Shown: positions 1 through 12,139 of the stretch, piece by piece
How positions within the stretch are numbered: position 1 is the first letter of the stretch
How the letters are laid out: each line of letters starts with the position of its first letter
Source: Perkinsus olseni
Lineage: Eukaryota; Perkinsozoa; Perkinsida
NCBI GenBank assembly: GCA_013115125.1
Contig: JABANN010000096.1
Location: 1-64,000 of the forward strand
DNA: 64,000 bases
Reading direction: 5' to 3'
Made by a program: the position numbers and the translations under genes
Notes under the pieces: generated by a model
What the model was told of the DNA's origin: nothing
Databases searched by the model: none
Seen by the model: only the letters and a program-made list of their open reading frames with translations

Positions 1-622
1 ACCGCTGGGCGGAGCGAGGTGTGACAAGATATGCCGGAAGATACGATGCGAGCAATCGTCATCCATCTACAACGGCGACCTCCTGCGAAGGCCACGCCGA
101 GACGCTAGTGGCTAAACTGGCCCCTAGCGTGCTTATTTTTTTTCCACCTAGACACCGGGGAACAGCTCGCCGCAGGTCAATCTGTACAAACTCGGATCGC
201 CGCTAACCGGTCTGGATCCTAGCTTTGACCTCCGACGGCTGTCACGGATACGAGCGCAGTCGTTGCGCGCAGCGCGCTAGCGCCGGGCCGGCCTAGTCCG
301 ACGACCACGCTCGCACCCGTCTCCTCCCAAGCCCCTGTGTTACGGTTTCACCCTTGCGCCTTGGGCGCAGCACTGCCGCTGGGCAAGAGATTATGTAGCT
401 CTTCACGGGGTATCCCGCACTTTCGCAAAGGTGGTTCAATTCATCCTGCACGCGCGCGCAATTTGTTACGCCTACAAGTTGCATAGGGTAGAAACTGGCT
501 TCGTTTGCCTGTTTCGTTCCGCTTGTATCTTGCCTCGCGGCGCCCTTGTCTATTTATTGTACGTGCCTGCGCTGCGTGCATGCGTGCAACTGCAGCGTAA
601 GATACGGCCCGAATCGGGAAGG

Positions 623-788
623 TTAGGGTTGGACTATTGGTTCTTCTCACTTACGCACAGTCATTTAGATTGTGTGAGTTGTTACCTCTGCTATTGGTAC
701 TCAGTCGCTGAATCATTCTCGTAGATCTTTTTGCCTGCTAGGCTACTCTTCGATTGTCGTTGTGTTTCTCTAGTAGTGGTAGGTAACA
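623..788. repeat. Direct repeat, copy 1
   Basis: This 166-bp stretch recurs without a difference that I can see at 2026-2191, 1403 bp away. The last 109 bp (680-788) begin TGTTACCT and end AGGTAACA, a perfect 8-bp inverted terminal repeat with TG...CA ends, as in a small LTR. Upstream, 461-620 also resembles 1828-2020 but is diverged. No reverse transcriptase or integrase frame lies between the copies. It may be a non-autonomous element or a recent segmental duplication. Confidence 0.7.
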
Positions 789-2025
789 GCTTTCTGGTAG
801 CAGCTCCTTGTTCGATAGTCGCTACAGTTTGAGACCCTATTCACACTGGTAACGGTTGGTTATGAGGTACATAGTATCTACTGGTACGGTCTATCATGTT
901 ATCCGGTAGTGTAGACGGATGACTGTAACTAGAGGAGTTCGACGCAGAAGTACAGGCGCGTTACCTCCTTCTGGTCTGGAAGCTCCTTGACGCATAGGAA
1001 CTTATGTATCAGGCCTGTGCACGGTGCTGATGATTGTTGCCTGTGGTCTTACATTCAAGTCTACCTGCTCGGTTCTCTGTTCTCCGTATTTGAGTCCCAG
1101 AAGCGCCTCCCCGGAGGAACAGCCTATTTTCGTGGACTCTCTGGCCCACGCTTTGCTCTGTGTTTTCTTTCTTCCACTCCCTGGTGAACGACTATCGGCT
1201 GCAATCTCGACTTTGCGATTAGGATTTTGTTGCGGTTATCATCGTCTGGAGGACGACTAAAGGTCGTCGACAACGACTCTGACGACTTGATGGTCCTCAC
1301 TGGTGAACTTCTTAACCACAATGGCCACGTGGGGTTCCCACGGTGGGGATGACGTTCGCCTGAGAGGCCGACCACGACTGCGACGTTTCCGTTTATGTGG
1401 TGCTTCGACGGTGACATTGGCAATATGAGGGTTTTGTGCGGCAGCGGAAGGCCTGCCTGCGGGAGTTTCGGCTATGTCTTACGCCCTGTTCATCCTGTCG
1501 AACGGTTCGGTTTACATGTTGAATGGTCACTGTTGATTGCATGTCGGTGATGCAGCCTGATGACGTTTTGACAAAACGGTTTTGTCGACCAGGGGACGCA
1601 TGCTGCTCCGCAAACTGAAGAGGGCCTCTTCAAGAGGCTGGTGAGCCAGTAGGTGCTCACATTCGCGAGCTGACCTGCTACGGTAAGCGTGAGTCGGCAT
1701 GCCCCGCGTATATCTTATTATGGACGACTGACTTCGTGTACTAAGATACGAATATCGGATATGGGTTTTGAGCCATGACGCTATGATGTGCTTGTGCTGC
1801 GCGAACCCGAGTTTCGAGGGGACGAGGTGTTACGGCTGCAAGTTGCACCCTATTGTGCGAAACTGGCTTCGCTTCGCCTGCATGAACCTCAGCTCACTTT
1901 TGGCCTAAATTGGTGCACAGCTATGTGCATGCGTGCAGCTTGAGGGGCTGGCTTTTGTGATAATTGGAGGCTTTGAGGCCCTCGGAGGGCTATCTTCCGA
2001 TGATGGAAGGTCGGTCCTGGGAAGA

Positions 2026-2191
2026 TTAGGGTTGGACTATTGGTTCTTCTCACTTACGCACAGTCATTTAGATTGTGTGAGTTGTTACCTCTGCTATTGG
2101 TACTCAGTCGCTGAATCATTCTCGTAGATCTTTTTGCCTGCTAGGCTACTCTTCGATTGTCGTTGTGTTTCTCTAGTAGTGGTAGGTAACA
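2026..2191. repeat. Direct repeat, copy 2
   Basis: Second copy of the block at 623-788, with the same TGTTACCT...AGGTAACA ends at 2083-2191. The sequence after the copy differs between the two sites, so the right boundary is sharp. The left boundary is not at the TG: identity runs 57 bp further upstream. That does not fit a simple two-LTR element. Confidence 0.7.
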
Positions 2192-5100
2192 AATTGTGTC
2201 ACTGTCTAGCTAGCACGCCTGCGTCATCCTGATTCGAAAAAATCTGCCCAATAGATTGACCTCGATCTCAGTTAATGCTCGAAACGTACTTAAGCCGCGG
2301 GAGTCCTGGAATCACCAGTTTTTTGCAACTCCGGCTAAGGCGAACCGCCTCAGTTGACTTCGAGCTTGCGGAGGAAAGGGAATCGCCTCTCGTAAGGTGC
2401 AAGCCCCGAGCTTTTCTCGTTATGTTCAGCGACAAGCCTACTTTCAAACTCTTCATAGTAACGACAGTTTGTATCAATGGGTTACTCATTGATCCTCCCT
2501 TCCGGCTGCTCAAAAAGTCATTGATTTCTGAGAAACATTTCAATTTGCTAGTTACAATGTCATCGTTGTCAGCTAACAAATTGTTAGTAATAATCCTCCA
2601 CTGTTAGTAGCAAGTTCAGTCCAGGGTGTCAGCTTGAAGGCAATCAAACTCTTTGTTATGGAAGAAGATGTAAGTATCATTGTTGTCACTACGGCTAGTA
2701 ATCTCAGAGTGTAGATAGATGCGTTGTTCTTAGTAAGAACTTCTTACTCCTTACTGGCATAGCTTGACTGTTGCTTTATAGCGGATGATATGATAAAGAG
2801 CTTTTTTACCACCCATCAGTCGTGGTGTTTGTCTGTAGTCGTCTCTCCTCAGTTCTAACTTCGGAACTCGACATAGGGAGTCGGGAGGCCAAGTAAAGAG
2901 GGACCACGCGCTGACTTGGCGCGATTGCGGGCCGCTAGCTAATATCACTCATCTGTCTACTTCATCTACCGCGCACAACGTCACGCTGTCTCCTTCTCAA
3001 CGATTCCACCACATTGTCCTAGTGCTGTAGGGCTGTATATCAATGAACTACTGCAGCACTCTTGGCTTCGAGCTCAGGATATTTCCTTTCTGGAAGTTTC
3101 CAGCGAGCTCAAAAAATAAGTCTACGCACTACGGTCACAAAATGATTAAACTCACGACAAGTGCTCACCATACCTACAGCAAGCCAAGCAACTGCCTTAC
3201 CACCTGTTCAACCTTCGAATAGTGGTTTCTCATTCTATGCGTGAGAGAATTCGAACCTACCCGCCCACAACCGAGAGACCTAGGTCGCGGGGAGATTGCT
3301 GAGACCTGGGTAGGTATGCGGATCCTGATCCATGAATCTGTGCGATGATCCGAAAACACTATTGATCCGGCTTCGTGAACCAGATCACACCAAGATCCGA
3401 AAGGTCTGATCCAGATCCCGCAATAACGGTTCTGATGCGTGATTTCTGATCCTGAACCTTGATGCATGAACCGGAATCTTGATCCACGATCCTGATACGC
3501 GATTCGTGATCCAGATCACGCGTGATCCAGATTTTTGATCCTGATCCTCGATCCGTGAGACAAATTCGTGATCCGTGATCCGTGGATCACTCGCCTGAGA
3601 AATTCTCGGCCTCGTCGAGAAATTTCGGTGATCCATGATCCACTAGCTCAGTGGATCAAGGTAGGTGATCCGGATCATCCAAAGGTACGAGTGCATGATC
3701 CGAAAATCGTCTCACGCACAGAATCACTCTTTTGTGACATGTTATAGAGGCCCGATCCTGTCGGGCTGTTTAGCTCAGTGTCGATCGATACGTGGCGAAT
3801 GAGCCAAGAGAGCCAGACTCGCAACGCTTCGCCTAAGCGCGCCAAATTCTAAGGCCTACGTGCTCCGATCCGTGGGACCTGATCCGTCGACTCCCTCAGC
3901 TGAGTCATAAACAAGTATTCTGATACTCAAATATGGGATCCACGTGCGATCTGATCCATGGATAGTGATTCGGAAACCGTGGATCGCCCACTTGATCGTG
4001 GTAAACGGTACTTGAGACAAAACTCGGGGAAATGGTGGAAAGAATCAAGACCTGATCCACCCGTCTGATTTTCTTCTCAAGATCAGCCATGGATCAGGAT
4101 CCGCATACCTACCTTGGTACGTCTTGGGATCACCAGTGGCGATCTCATGCCCCAGCTCGGGCACTGTGGTTCGCTTGCCCACCAACTCGCAGTGGTTGTC
4201 ACAGTTCTGGCACCTGACCCGCCGCCCCTGTCTGGGGCAAGCCGTTTGACACAGTTCACGGCTGCTCTGAGATGCCTCACGAGTGACAATCCGCTGCGCA
4301 GGGCTCACTGCACTGTTCGGGCTTCGGGACCACCTCCTCCCAGTCCCCGCGGCTACGGTTTTAGCAGCAGTAATCCTGTATACCTGATACATACTTTACA
4401 GCAGCGCATGCACATAGATCAAGTGCAACCCTTACTTGCGCCTAAGCTATATTCGACTACTGTACTGTATTCCCGTCAATCGACCCTACGGGACGCGTTG
4501 CCTTGGGCGTGCGCAAGAACGGTGCTGCACGCGTGCGCAACACAATTGTAACGGCCGGGATAACTGTCGCAAGGGAACTAGGTAGATGAACTTTACTCAC
4601 CTTCCCTCCTTGCATTGACTATGAGCATCAACGGACAAGCAACAATTGGGTCCAGTAGACTCACCATTAATGAAAAGGCTCATTTTTCGGGTCCCCGAAT
4701 GGGGGATGACTCGAGCGCCATGCGATAGTGGCAAGAGTGGTCAGTGACCACCGGTCAGCTTGCCACCAGCCGACCGCTACTCTGATTCTATGCTGTCCAC
4801 TATGACGGCTTGGTAACCTTGAAGACAAAGCAGTTGTTGGGCTGCCTGCGCGCTCGAGATAACGCTGTGCCGGCGATTGGAATAGAGAATGAGGTTTAGC
4901 CGACTAGAGTTTATCAGACCGAGGAGGTCGGGCAATGTGATGCCTTTAGAGCAATGAGCTAATCGCCACGGTTATAACATGACGGGGAAGCACTGCAAGT
5001 GCAACGACTAAATCTCTGAGCTGGGGCAATGAGGTTGGCGAAGAGTAGATGCATACCAGCGAATGAAGTTAGTTTCACCTTGAAGGTGTGGGCGCGCCTC

Positions 5101-5455
5101 AGCGTGATCAAGATGGGAACTCAACATGAGAGGGGAATAGGAGCGGCCAAGAGCTGCGACAACAGACAGTTTAGCTCTACGGTTCACACGTGAACGATCG
5201 CGGGCTGAACTCGACAATGACTGTGTGAGGTACATCATCGTGATATTACTGGCTGGATGATGTCTCCCCCTTTATGCTTGGTTGCTCGTTATAAACTTCA
5301 TGACTTTCGTACCATACCTCACCCTCTTCGTCAGCTCTGGCATCAGTACTGCTATCACAGTCTTCGTCGTTGGCTACAGGAGTGCCTGCAGACTTATTCA
5401 GGCCTCCGCGATTGATTAGAGTCCCACCTCTCGCCAAGGTCCGTCATCCCTGTAA
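2192..5455. other. Gene-poor stretch without recognised genes
   Basis: No exon chain with consistent splice phases and no recognisable domain on either strand. It holds the GATC-rich block listed separately. A start-codon region at 4586-4640 resembles the 5' end of the coiled-coil gene at 26.8 kb (both have a TTGACTATGA start context followed by an Asn- or Ser-rich start), so it may be a decayed duplicate. Confidence 0.5.
3320..4145. repeat. GATC-dense degenerate repeat block
   Basis: I count about 40 GATC tetramers in roughly 825 bp, against about three expected by chance. Most sit in a loose TGATCCNTGATCC arrangement of varying spacing, so it is a degenerate minisatellite rather than a regular array. 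Open frames here are low-complexity translations of the repeat. Confidence 0.75.
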
Positions 5456-8400
5456 ATGCCAATCCCCACGCAGGCCACCCCAGATGAGCAGACCACCTCC
5501 AACTCTCTGACGAGTGCAGGCCTCCGCCTTGTGTTCATCACACTGGTGAGATACGACCACTGAGGCTCAGTGACTGAGCCCATTGCCGATATCTTCCCCT
5601 GCCAGCTTGCCTCGACCGGCCTCCTCTACTGGCTCGCCCGTCGCCGGGCACTCCGGCCAGGTGGTGATGACAACAGCGAGAGAAAGTAGGCTAGTTTCAC
5701 CGGTCCCGCATGCATTCTCTCAATGAGCGATGGTCCGTCAGCTTACGTAGATTCACCGTTCCATAGCATACCACTCTTCGTTCAGATCGGGCAGGAGCTG
5801 GTGTTCGCTTCACCCCTTGCAAAGAAGATACCTAATAGTCTATGTCCTGGCCATGCTCAGTGATTGGCTCCAGGGGCCGTAGGCTCTTGTCTTTCATCTA
5901 CACCAACGTAGCCACCTCCATCAGATACGTTTACGCCCTGTACGAGTCCTATGGCTTCGATCGCCACCAGAACGCCGGCCTCTTCGTTTGTGGCTTCGCT
6001 GGCTCCATGCTCTTGGGGACCTTCATAGGCAGCTTGGCCGACAGGTCTGATCAACGTACGCAAACACTCCTTGCACGACAGTCACCAGGTGCGGCCGTAA
6101 GCGCTTCTGCCTCCTGTACTGCGGCCTCTACGTACTCTCCTGCCTGACAAAGCACGTCCCCTCCTACCCGGTCCTCATGCTTGGCCGTCTTCTAGGAGGT
6201 ATGGCGACCAGCCTCCTCTTTAGGTAGGAGCAGCCATTGCCCTTGCCGCTGGACACTGCCGTTGTGTTAGTGTCTTCGATGCATGGTTCATCTGCGAGGC
6301 TTCGACTACCAATCAGGCTGACCTAATCCCTCAGACCTTCGGTATCGCAGTGGCTCTCAACTCTATCACAGCCATTTTCGCTGGAGGTACCTGCAAGCCA
6401 GCCCTTGTAGCGTCACCCTTGCCTTTCAGTCTTGGCCCAGGCTAGCGTATCGATCGCCCCCATGCAGCCATGGACTCCTTTCTTCAATGTCGCTGGGTGA
6501 GTTGCCGGCGCCGGTGAAAATCCCACCGAGCGTATATGTCTATCAGCATGACAATGTTATCATCCAAACCCGACAAAAGCTACCCTGATAAGAGCCTGGT
6601 ATTTATGAATACAGCGGAAGCAAATACTACAAGCGCTAGGGGATAAGTGGATTGTGCCCCTGCACCATCACAGAGATTGAGTGTTGATAGCCGGCAAATT
6701 GCCATTGTCATAATATGGCATAATAAATTATATACGCGACGTTTGACCGCAGCCTGCCCTATGGAGAGATTACTGTCGGAGGGAGGTCTTTTGTGTAAGG
6801 TACTGCAGCCCATTCGACCTGTCCATTATATCACTGCTGTTCACAGCCGTTGGCATTCAAACAACGTGGAGGGAGAACTTCGGGGCGGCGGCGAGTGGAA
6901 CGACGGAGAAGAGCGAGGGCAGCGGCGGCACACAACTATCATGGCGATCACTACAGCAGTGGACCCAAGGTGATGGTCTAATTACTTGGTATGATATAGA
7001 TGAAATTATAATTCTGATAGACAAGGATAACAGAATACCATCCCCGATGATTCCATGTCATGGTTTATTTACCAACTATTCACCGCATCATATTCAATAC
7101 CCCCATGATCGATAAATTCTAACTTTCTCGAGAGGTTCACTGCGGTGTCCAAATGAGGGGCCATCATCCACGATTATGGACCATCCTCACACATCTGAGC
7201 ACTTCCAACACCACGGTAGTTGTACAAAGACGGGGGTCCTACGATATTCACGCCGCCCCCTGCCCCTCCCAATCATCAACTCGCGAAGAAGAGCACAGAC
7301 GGGGTTTCTCGTTTATCGAGAAAGGGCTTTTTTCGGATTCTGGTCGGAATGGCAGTCCGTAACGTGAAGACGATTCGTCCCATGACTGCACAACTTCTTG
7401 ACACAAGATGGTTGGAACCGCTACTGGTTGCCTGCTCACCAAGCCGCTGCTGATACAGTCGTGCAATATCCAAAAATGAGGCCACTATCTGTTGCCTGGG
7501 AATCGTACAATACTGGCCTCAATTTAATTTTATAATATTCGACCGCCGTTCTCGTGCCCTCACATGTCAGGATAGTTGTCTCGCTTGAGCACGTCGCATG
7601 CCTTTCGTCGCACACTCTATTCCCCAGGTCTCCTGCAATCCCTCCGATCCGATCGTTCCATCATTCCCCTAGGCAGCGTCCAGGCACTCTATGAGGCCTC
7701 CATGTGAGAGAACTCTTCCTCCTCCTCATCCCCGACCCTCCATAGCACAGGTATATATTCGTGTTCATGTGGACTCCTGCACTGGAGCAGGCCAATGGTG
7801 GTGCAGCTGCATCACTGGGCCTGATCTTCGCCTGCTTCATGACGGCCTGCACTGCGGGGTCCCAACTCTTCCGGTAAGCCGGCCACCATGAGCGATCCTC
7901 ATGAGTGGCGGTAGGTACCTCAGCACTCCTTCCATCACCACCAGAGCCCTCTCCTCAGCTGCTATCCTCCGGCTGGTGTGCTTAGCTGCCCTTGTATCGC
8001 AGGGAATTGTATTCATGTAAGCCCTCCGGTGTCACCATGCTGTCACCAATCCGCCATCGTTGTGCTACGGGTTTGCAGACTATAATAGCCTGGGCAGTCG
8101 TACGGAGATGAGCATCCGCATCAATCTTGCTCTGAAATGGTAAACTCAACCACTTGACGAGAAGCAGCTCTCCTCACCTGTGTGAAGGCTGTCCCAATGG
8201 TGTTGCCGGAGTACTTGCCCGGGATGAACCCCGAGTAGCCAGCGATGCACCTGGTGGGCCTGGCGTCCCGTCTAGGAGGCCATTCGCCAGGCCAGTACAC
8301 TTTGGGACTGGATAGTGTCAACGATCGCTAGCTAGCTAGCTTCGCTCCGCTCACTGTCCACCGAGCACCGAGCGATACATAGTGTCGTTACGCTTTACAT

Positions 8401-9166
8401 TCGATACCTCTGCTTCGTTAGTGAGTGTGCAGTCTCGGGCGCACTCGACCCTCTATTGGCCTTGACCAGGTTCCCGTATTCCGTGTGGACTGTGTTGCTA
8501 TCTTTCCTCACGTTTGAGGCCTCGGTCGGTGTCTACTACCCCTCAATGGGAACGCTCAAAGCCGAGATTGTTCCGGAGTCCCGCCGAGCTACGATATACA
8601 ACTTGTTTCGGGTAAGCCTGAGAACTGTGCAAGGTGGCGTCCTCGTGTGAAAGTGGAGACATGAGCTGCCTTCAATCACGCGAACAGATCCGTATATGAT
8701 CTGTCCTACGGTGCTCCGGTGATTTGTACTTTTTTCTGCTTTGGCGAGTATTAACTCACGTCGCATACCAATGGGACGCTTTTCATGTGCACGTCGTCGT
8801 CTCCTTGTTGTCGCAACATGCTTCTCCAACCTTTTTTATGAACCACCGACTCAGTGGCGATGACCACTTCGAGTACCATCGTTTAGGTGTTGGTTATAAT
8901 ACTCTAGGTATAAGAAACTCAAATGGCCTCATACCACCATTTGAGAGCATCTCTTGGCGTGTGGTATCATCCCCTGCCAGGTGCCGCTGAACCTACTCGT
9001 CATCGGCGCTCTCCTTGCCAAGCTGGAGGTGGCGGAGGCATTCGGCGTCACATCACTGCTCTTGGCCCTTGCCCTGGCCCTCAGCCTTCGGATAACACCA
9101 ACCGCTAACACAGTGAGTTCAGCTACCCGCCTCCCTCTGCTGCGTCGGGGCCAGAAGGCTACCTGA
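5456..9166 (+). CDS. MFS transporter, MFSD5 / molybdate-anion transporter family
   Basis: Thirteen exons: 5456-5545, 5606-5685, 5786-5878, 5925-6044, 6089-6223, 6271-6386, 6430-6496, 6809-6969, 7628-7703, 7751-7873, 7915-8016, 8470-8611, 8981-9166. All junctions are GT-AG and the phases sum to 496 codons plus stop. Motifs in family order: SDWLQGPYVYALY after the first helices, GSLADRCGRK (the MFS loop 2-3 signature), LLGGMATSLLFS, GSVQALYEASM, FMWTPAL, YYPSMGTLKAEIVPE and YNLFRVPLN. These match the MFSD5 pattern along the whole length. Role by family: a 12-helix membrane carrier linked to molybdate uptake; substrate here is not shown. Start Met at 5456 opens a short hydrophilic leader before the first helix. 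Most introns are 41-100 nt; those at 6497, 6970, 8017 and 8612 are longer, and the 8017 intron holds an inserted gene fragment. Confidence 0.92.
8083..8264 (-). pseudogene. Intronic copy of a GYxGFIPG gene fragment
   Basis: This stretch lies inside an intron of the MFSD5-like gene, in opposite orientation, and is nearly identical to 10165-10346. It carries part of exon 1, the whole 46-nt intron and exon 2 of the gene at 10.1-10.4 kb. Because the intron is retained, it is a DNA-level copy and not a retrocopy. Homology stops within one base of the exon 2 end on one side and within exon 1 on the other, so it cannot make a full product. Confidence 0.8.
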
Positions 9167-10163
9167 TGTACAAATCGTGACGCTTGTTGCTCGGGCGCGG
9201 TCCTCCACCATCTCCCGTTTTCGTCTGTTGTTTGACCTTTATAATTGTCCTGGTCTTTTTTCTGACACCACTAGCGATTGATTCCTGTGCACGATTCCAC
9301 CAATTCTGGCTAGCGCCTCAACCTTAGCACGGTTGGGATACTGAACGCTCCTGTTGCGTTGAAACCCTCAGGCTCATCATTCTCAGACGGACAGCGGAAA
9401 TGGTGACACCACCGATGATGCAATATTAGCGGAATGATGGACGAGCATGATGCAAACTGAGTTGTCGTGCGAGTGCGGTACAGAGTGGCTTGCGTCTTGC
9501 GAGTTCACGGACTCCATGGGCGGTGTGCCCCCCAGCCTACCGAAAACAGTATAGCTGAAGCGAGGCGACTCGGCAATAACGCAACAATTCGATGATGGTG
9601 ATAATCACTCCTACTAGGAATTCCCTAGTACGAATGTTGATACTACCATCTGAGGTCTGTAATACGATCAATGCGGCTCCGTAATTTCCGGACCAACAGA
9701 CTAGCATAGACAACGTTTTCTCTGTGTAAAATTGGATTGGACTTGGCTGTCATTTGGAGTTGCCTAGTGATGCCTCCTGTGAGAGGAAGGGAAAGCCTAC
9801 CCGACTAAGGCTACCTTGAGAGGTTACTAAGCAAACCAGAGTCCACCAGAGCTCCCTCGATCACTAATCAACACTCTACCCCAATGAAGGGGTCTTTGAT
9901 TTCGTAGCTGTAACGTCAACAGCCGAATCGCCAGCTTCACTTGCTTTGTGATCTACACTCGTCGTGCAATGGATGGTTTTGGACCGTAGGCAAATCGAGT
10001 CCTTCTTTTCGCCTATCGGTGGTAAGTTTCCACTGGAGATCAACTCAAAGCTCAGCTGTCGTCACATCGAACGTCGAGTCCATTTCACACAGCATGTTGA
10101 TGATATTTGATAGATAGTCAGAATTAGATGGTAAGATTCTCCTGAGGCTTCCGGACGCCGAAC
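9167..10163. other. Intergenic, nothing recognised
   Basis: Open frames are short and give no known motif. Later exons of the minus-strand gene at 10164-10442 should lie here, but I found none that I can defend. Confidence 0.4.
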
Positions 10164-10442
10164 CTAATAGCCTGGGCAGTCGTACGGAGATGAGCATCCG
10201 CATCAATCTTGCTCTGAAATGGTAAACTCAACCACTTGACGAGAAGCAGCTCTCCTCACCTGTGTGAAGGCTGTCCCAATGGTGTTGCCGGAGTACTTGC
10301 CCGGGATGAACCCCGAGTAGCCAGCGATGCACCTGGTGGGCTTGGCTTCGTCAGACGCCCCTTCTGGGGGTTTGCTGATGGACGTGTAGGTGATCTGGTA
10401 GCTGACGGAAGAACTTCGAGCGGAGACGATCCAATCAGCCAT
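10164..10442 (-). CDS. GYxGFIPG protein, ciliary microtubule inner protein-like (partial model)
   Basis: Two exons on the minus strand, 10442-10260 and 10213-10164, separated by a 46-nt GT-AG intron. Exon 1 starts at ATG 10442 and encodes about 61 residues ending in a conserved core, IAGYSGFIPGKYSGNTIG. Exon 2 encodes about 16 residues (SKIDADAHLRTTAQAI) and ends at a GT donor, so more exons should follow at lower coordinates. The GYxGFIPG core resembles the repeat of the CIMIP2/FAM166 proteins, which bind inside ciliary doublet microtubules. That assignment rests on one motif and could be wrong. A truncated copy sits at 8083-8264. Confidence 0.5.
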
Positions 10443-11086
10443 CACTATGTGTTGGTCTCCTCATTTCTGTTCCAATCAAACACCCCCCTTCTCTGACTAG
10501 TCGGCTCCTCCCTCTCCACCTGAGCCTGACCGGAGACCATAGGCGGTCCATCAGCGACTAGAGCCTTACTGGTGAGCTCTTCCCAGTGCTGCCGTTGTCG
10601 TCGTATCTTCCCCTAGCCCTCGGGGAGTTGGTACGCCACCACCTGTCCTCCGGAGAATACACGATCTTGGCGTTTTGTGGTACGCGGTACCTATTGACAG
10701 TGTAGGTGCGTTACTGTCGAGTAATGTTACCGTTGATCGAATTTAGGAGGAGACCGCTCCTCTAGTAGATCGTCATAGGTGGTGGTCTTGGCAGCAGATG
10801 GACTCATTGGGCTACTGAATGCTGATATAAGATACGATCTGTTTATCCCGCAGACTCTCGGTTCAATAGATGGGAGATTGGCAAAACTCGGGCGTTCCCA
10901 AAGAGGCTAATACTCAACGGAGTATCCTGGCACCCAGCTCGACCAATAACAACATCACAGTTGAGACAAGTTATCAACAACAGCTGGGGGAGGTATCCTT
11001 CCCCTCACGCAGCCCAGGAAGGGTGGCGATCGGGTCTGTCCTCATCATTGTTAACAACGCAAGCCGCTGTGGGTATTCTAATCATC

Positions 11087-12139
11087 TCAGAAAAGCGCAT
11101 AAGCGGATAGTGTAAAAATGAAAGTAAGGAAAGGTGAATACCCAATGGTCGCGAATGATCCCGGTTGGCCGGTCGTCGAGGGTGTCGTGGTCGAAGCAGG
11201 TCCTCTGGTGGTGGTCGAGCTCGGGTTGGGAGTAGTCGTGGTACCGGTGAAGTTACGAAAGGCATCATCCATAATCCATGCTAGCCTGGCTGCTGCCTTG
11301 GCCAGCTGTTCCTGCAAGACACCAACCCGACTGGTGTAGTACTCCCTCATTAGACCGTCGTTGGTTTGGATATCACGACCATCGATGTGACGGTAGGCGA
11401 CCCTGCAGGCCAGATCAGCGGACTCGGTGAGCATCTTGTCAATGCAGGCGTTGAGGCCGTGCTCAGTGCACTCAGCCAACCAGGAAGGGACCTTACCGGC
11501 GTATCTTTGGTCGAGGTCCGCACCCAACAGATTCGAAGATACTCGCCAAAACTTCATCCGATCGGTGCTACCAGAGGCGTCCTGCTGTACATAACTTCCC
11601 GGGTAAAGCGCACCCTCCATCTCATCGAGTATCTTCTCTTCCCAGGCTTTATGCAGGTTAACATTGGTAAAGTCCGCGAAGTTGATGTGCACGTTGATCG
11701 TATCCCCACCCTGGTCCGCTGTACGACCAGCGTTCAAAGGCATGTGAGCATCGGCCACCAAGTGAATCAGGAATTTTACAGCCTCGTTTCTCTGGTCCTT
11801 GGAAAGGTAAGGGTCGATCATTCTGTTAGTGTAGTTCCAGATGGCCCCGGCCAAGCAGCGACCGTTGGAACAGTCTCTCTTGTAGTCGAAATCACAGTGG
11901 GCGTTATGAGCCCGATCGAGGCCTACCATCCAGGACCTCGTCGCCTTCATCGCGTCGAACCAACTGGCAGCATGAGCCAGACGATAACCATCCCCCATCA
12001 CAGTGGAGAGATCCTTACGGGTTTTATCGGCTATCCGCTGGTCAGCCAGCTCGGCTACTACAGCATGGGCATCGGGCCCAGAGGCAGCGATAATAGGGAA
12101 GGTGAGGAGTAGCAGTAGTAGTGATGGATGGATGGACAT
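11087..12139 (-). CDS. S1/P1-type nuclease, secreted, altered active site
   Basis: Single exon of 350 residues. I start at the Met at 12139 because a signal peptide (about residues 1-19, LLLLLLTF core) follows at once; a Met 14 codons upstream is in frame but would spoil it. Family hallmarks: ASWFDAM (Asp62), RDC...CLAGAI, HLVADAH (His126, Asp130, His132), GGDTINVH and NLHKAW. S1/P1 enzymes are zinc-dependent single-strand nucleases and 3'-nucleotidases. Differences from the family: the N-terminal Trp of mature enzymes is Ser20, the zinc-binding His after HxPL is Asn136, and the Asp four residues after the NLH His is Glu167. The C-terminus is a Thr/Ser/Pro-rich linker followed by a hydrophobic tail, suggesting a membrane or GPI anchor. 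Activity is therefore uncertain. Confidence 0.9.
   Translation of the reverse strand: MSIHPSLLLLLLTFPIIAASGPDAHAVVAELADQRIADKTRKDLSTVMGDGYRLAHAASWFDAMKATRSWMVGLDRAHNAHCDFDYKRDCSNGRCLAGAIWNYTNRMIDPYLSKDQRNEAVKFLIHLVADAHMPLNAGRTADQGGDTINVHINFADFTNVNLHKAWEEKILDEMEGALYPGSYVQQDASGSTDRMKFWRVSSNLLGADLDQRYAGKVPSWLAECTEHGLNACIDKMLTESADLACRVAYRHIDGRDIQTNDGLMREYYTSRVGVLQEQLAKAAARLAWIMDDAFRNFTGTTTTPNPSSTTTRGPASTTTPSTTGQPGSFATIGYSPFLTFIFTLSAYALF

Noticed and set aside
618-632. GGTTAGGGTTGG, telomere-like
   Set aside because: Only one and a half units, inside a repeated block; no telomeric array.
11366-12112. 248-codon plus-strand open frame
   Set aside because: It is antisense to the S1/P1 nuclease, shows no motif, and is explained by the codon bias of the true gene.
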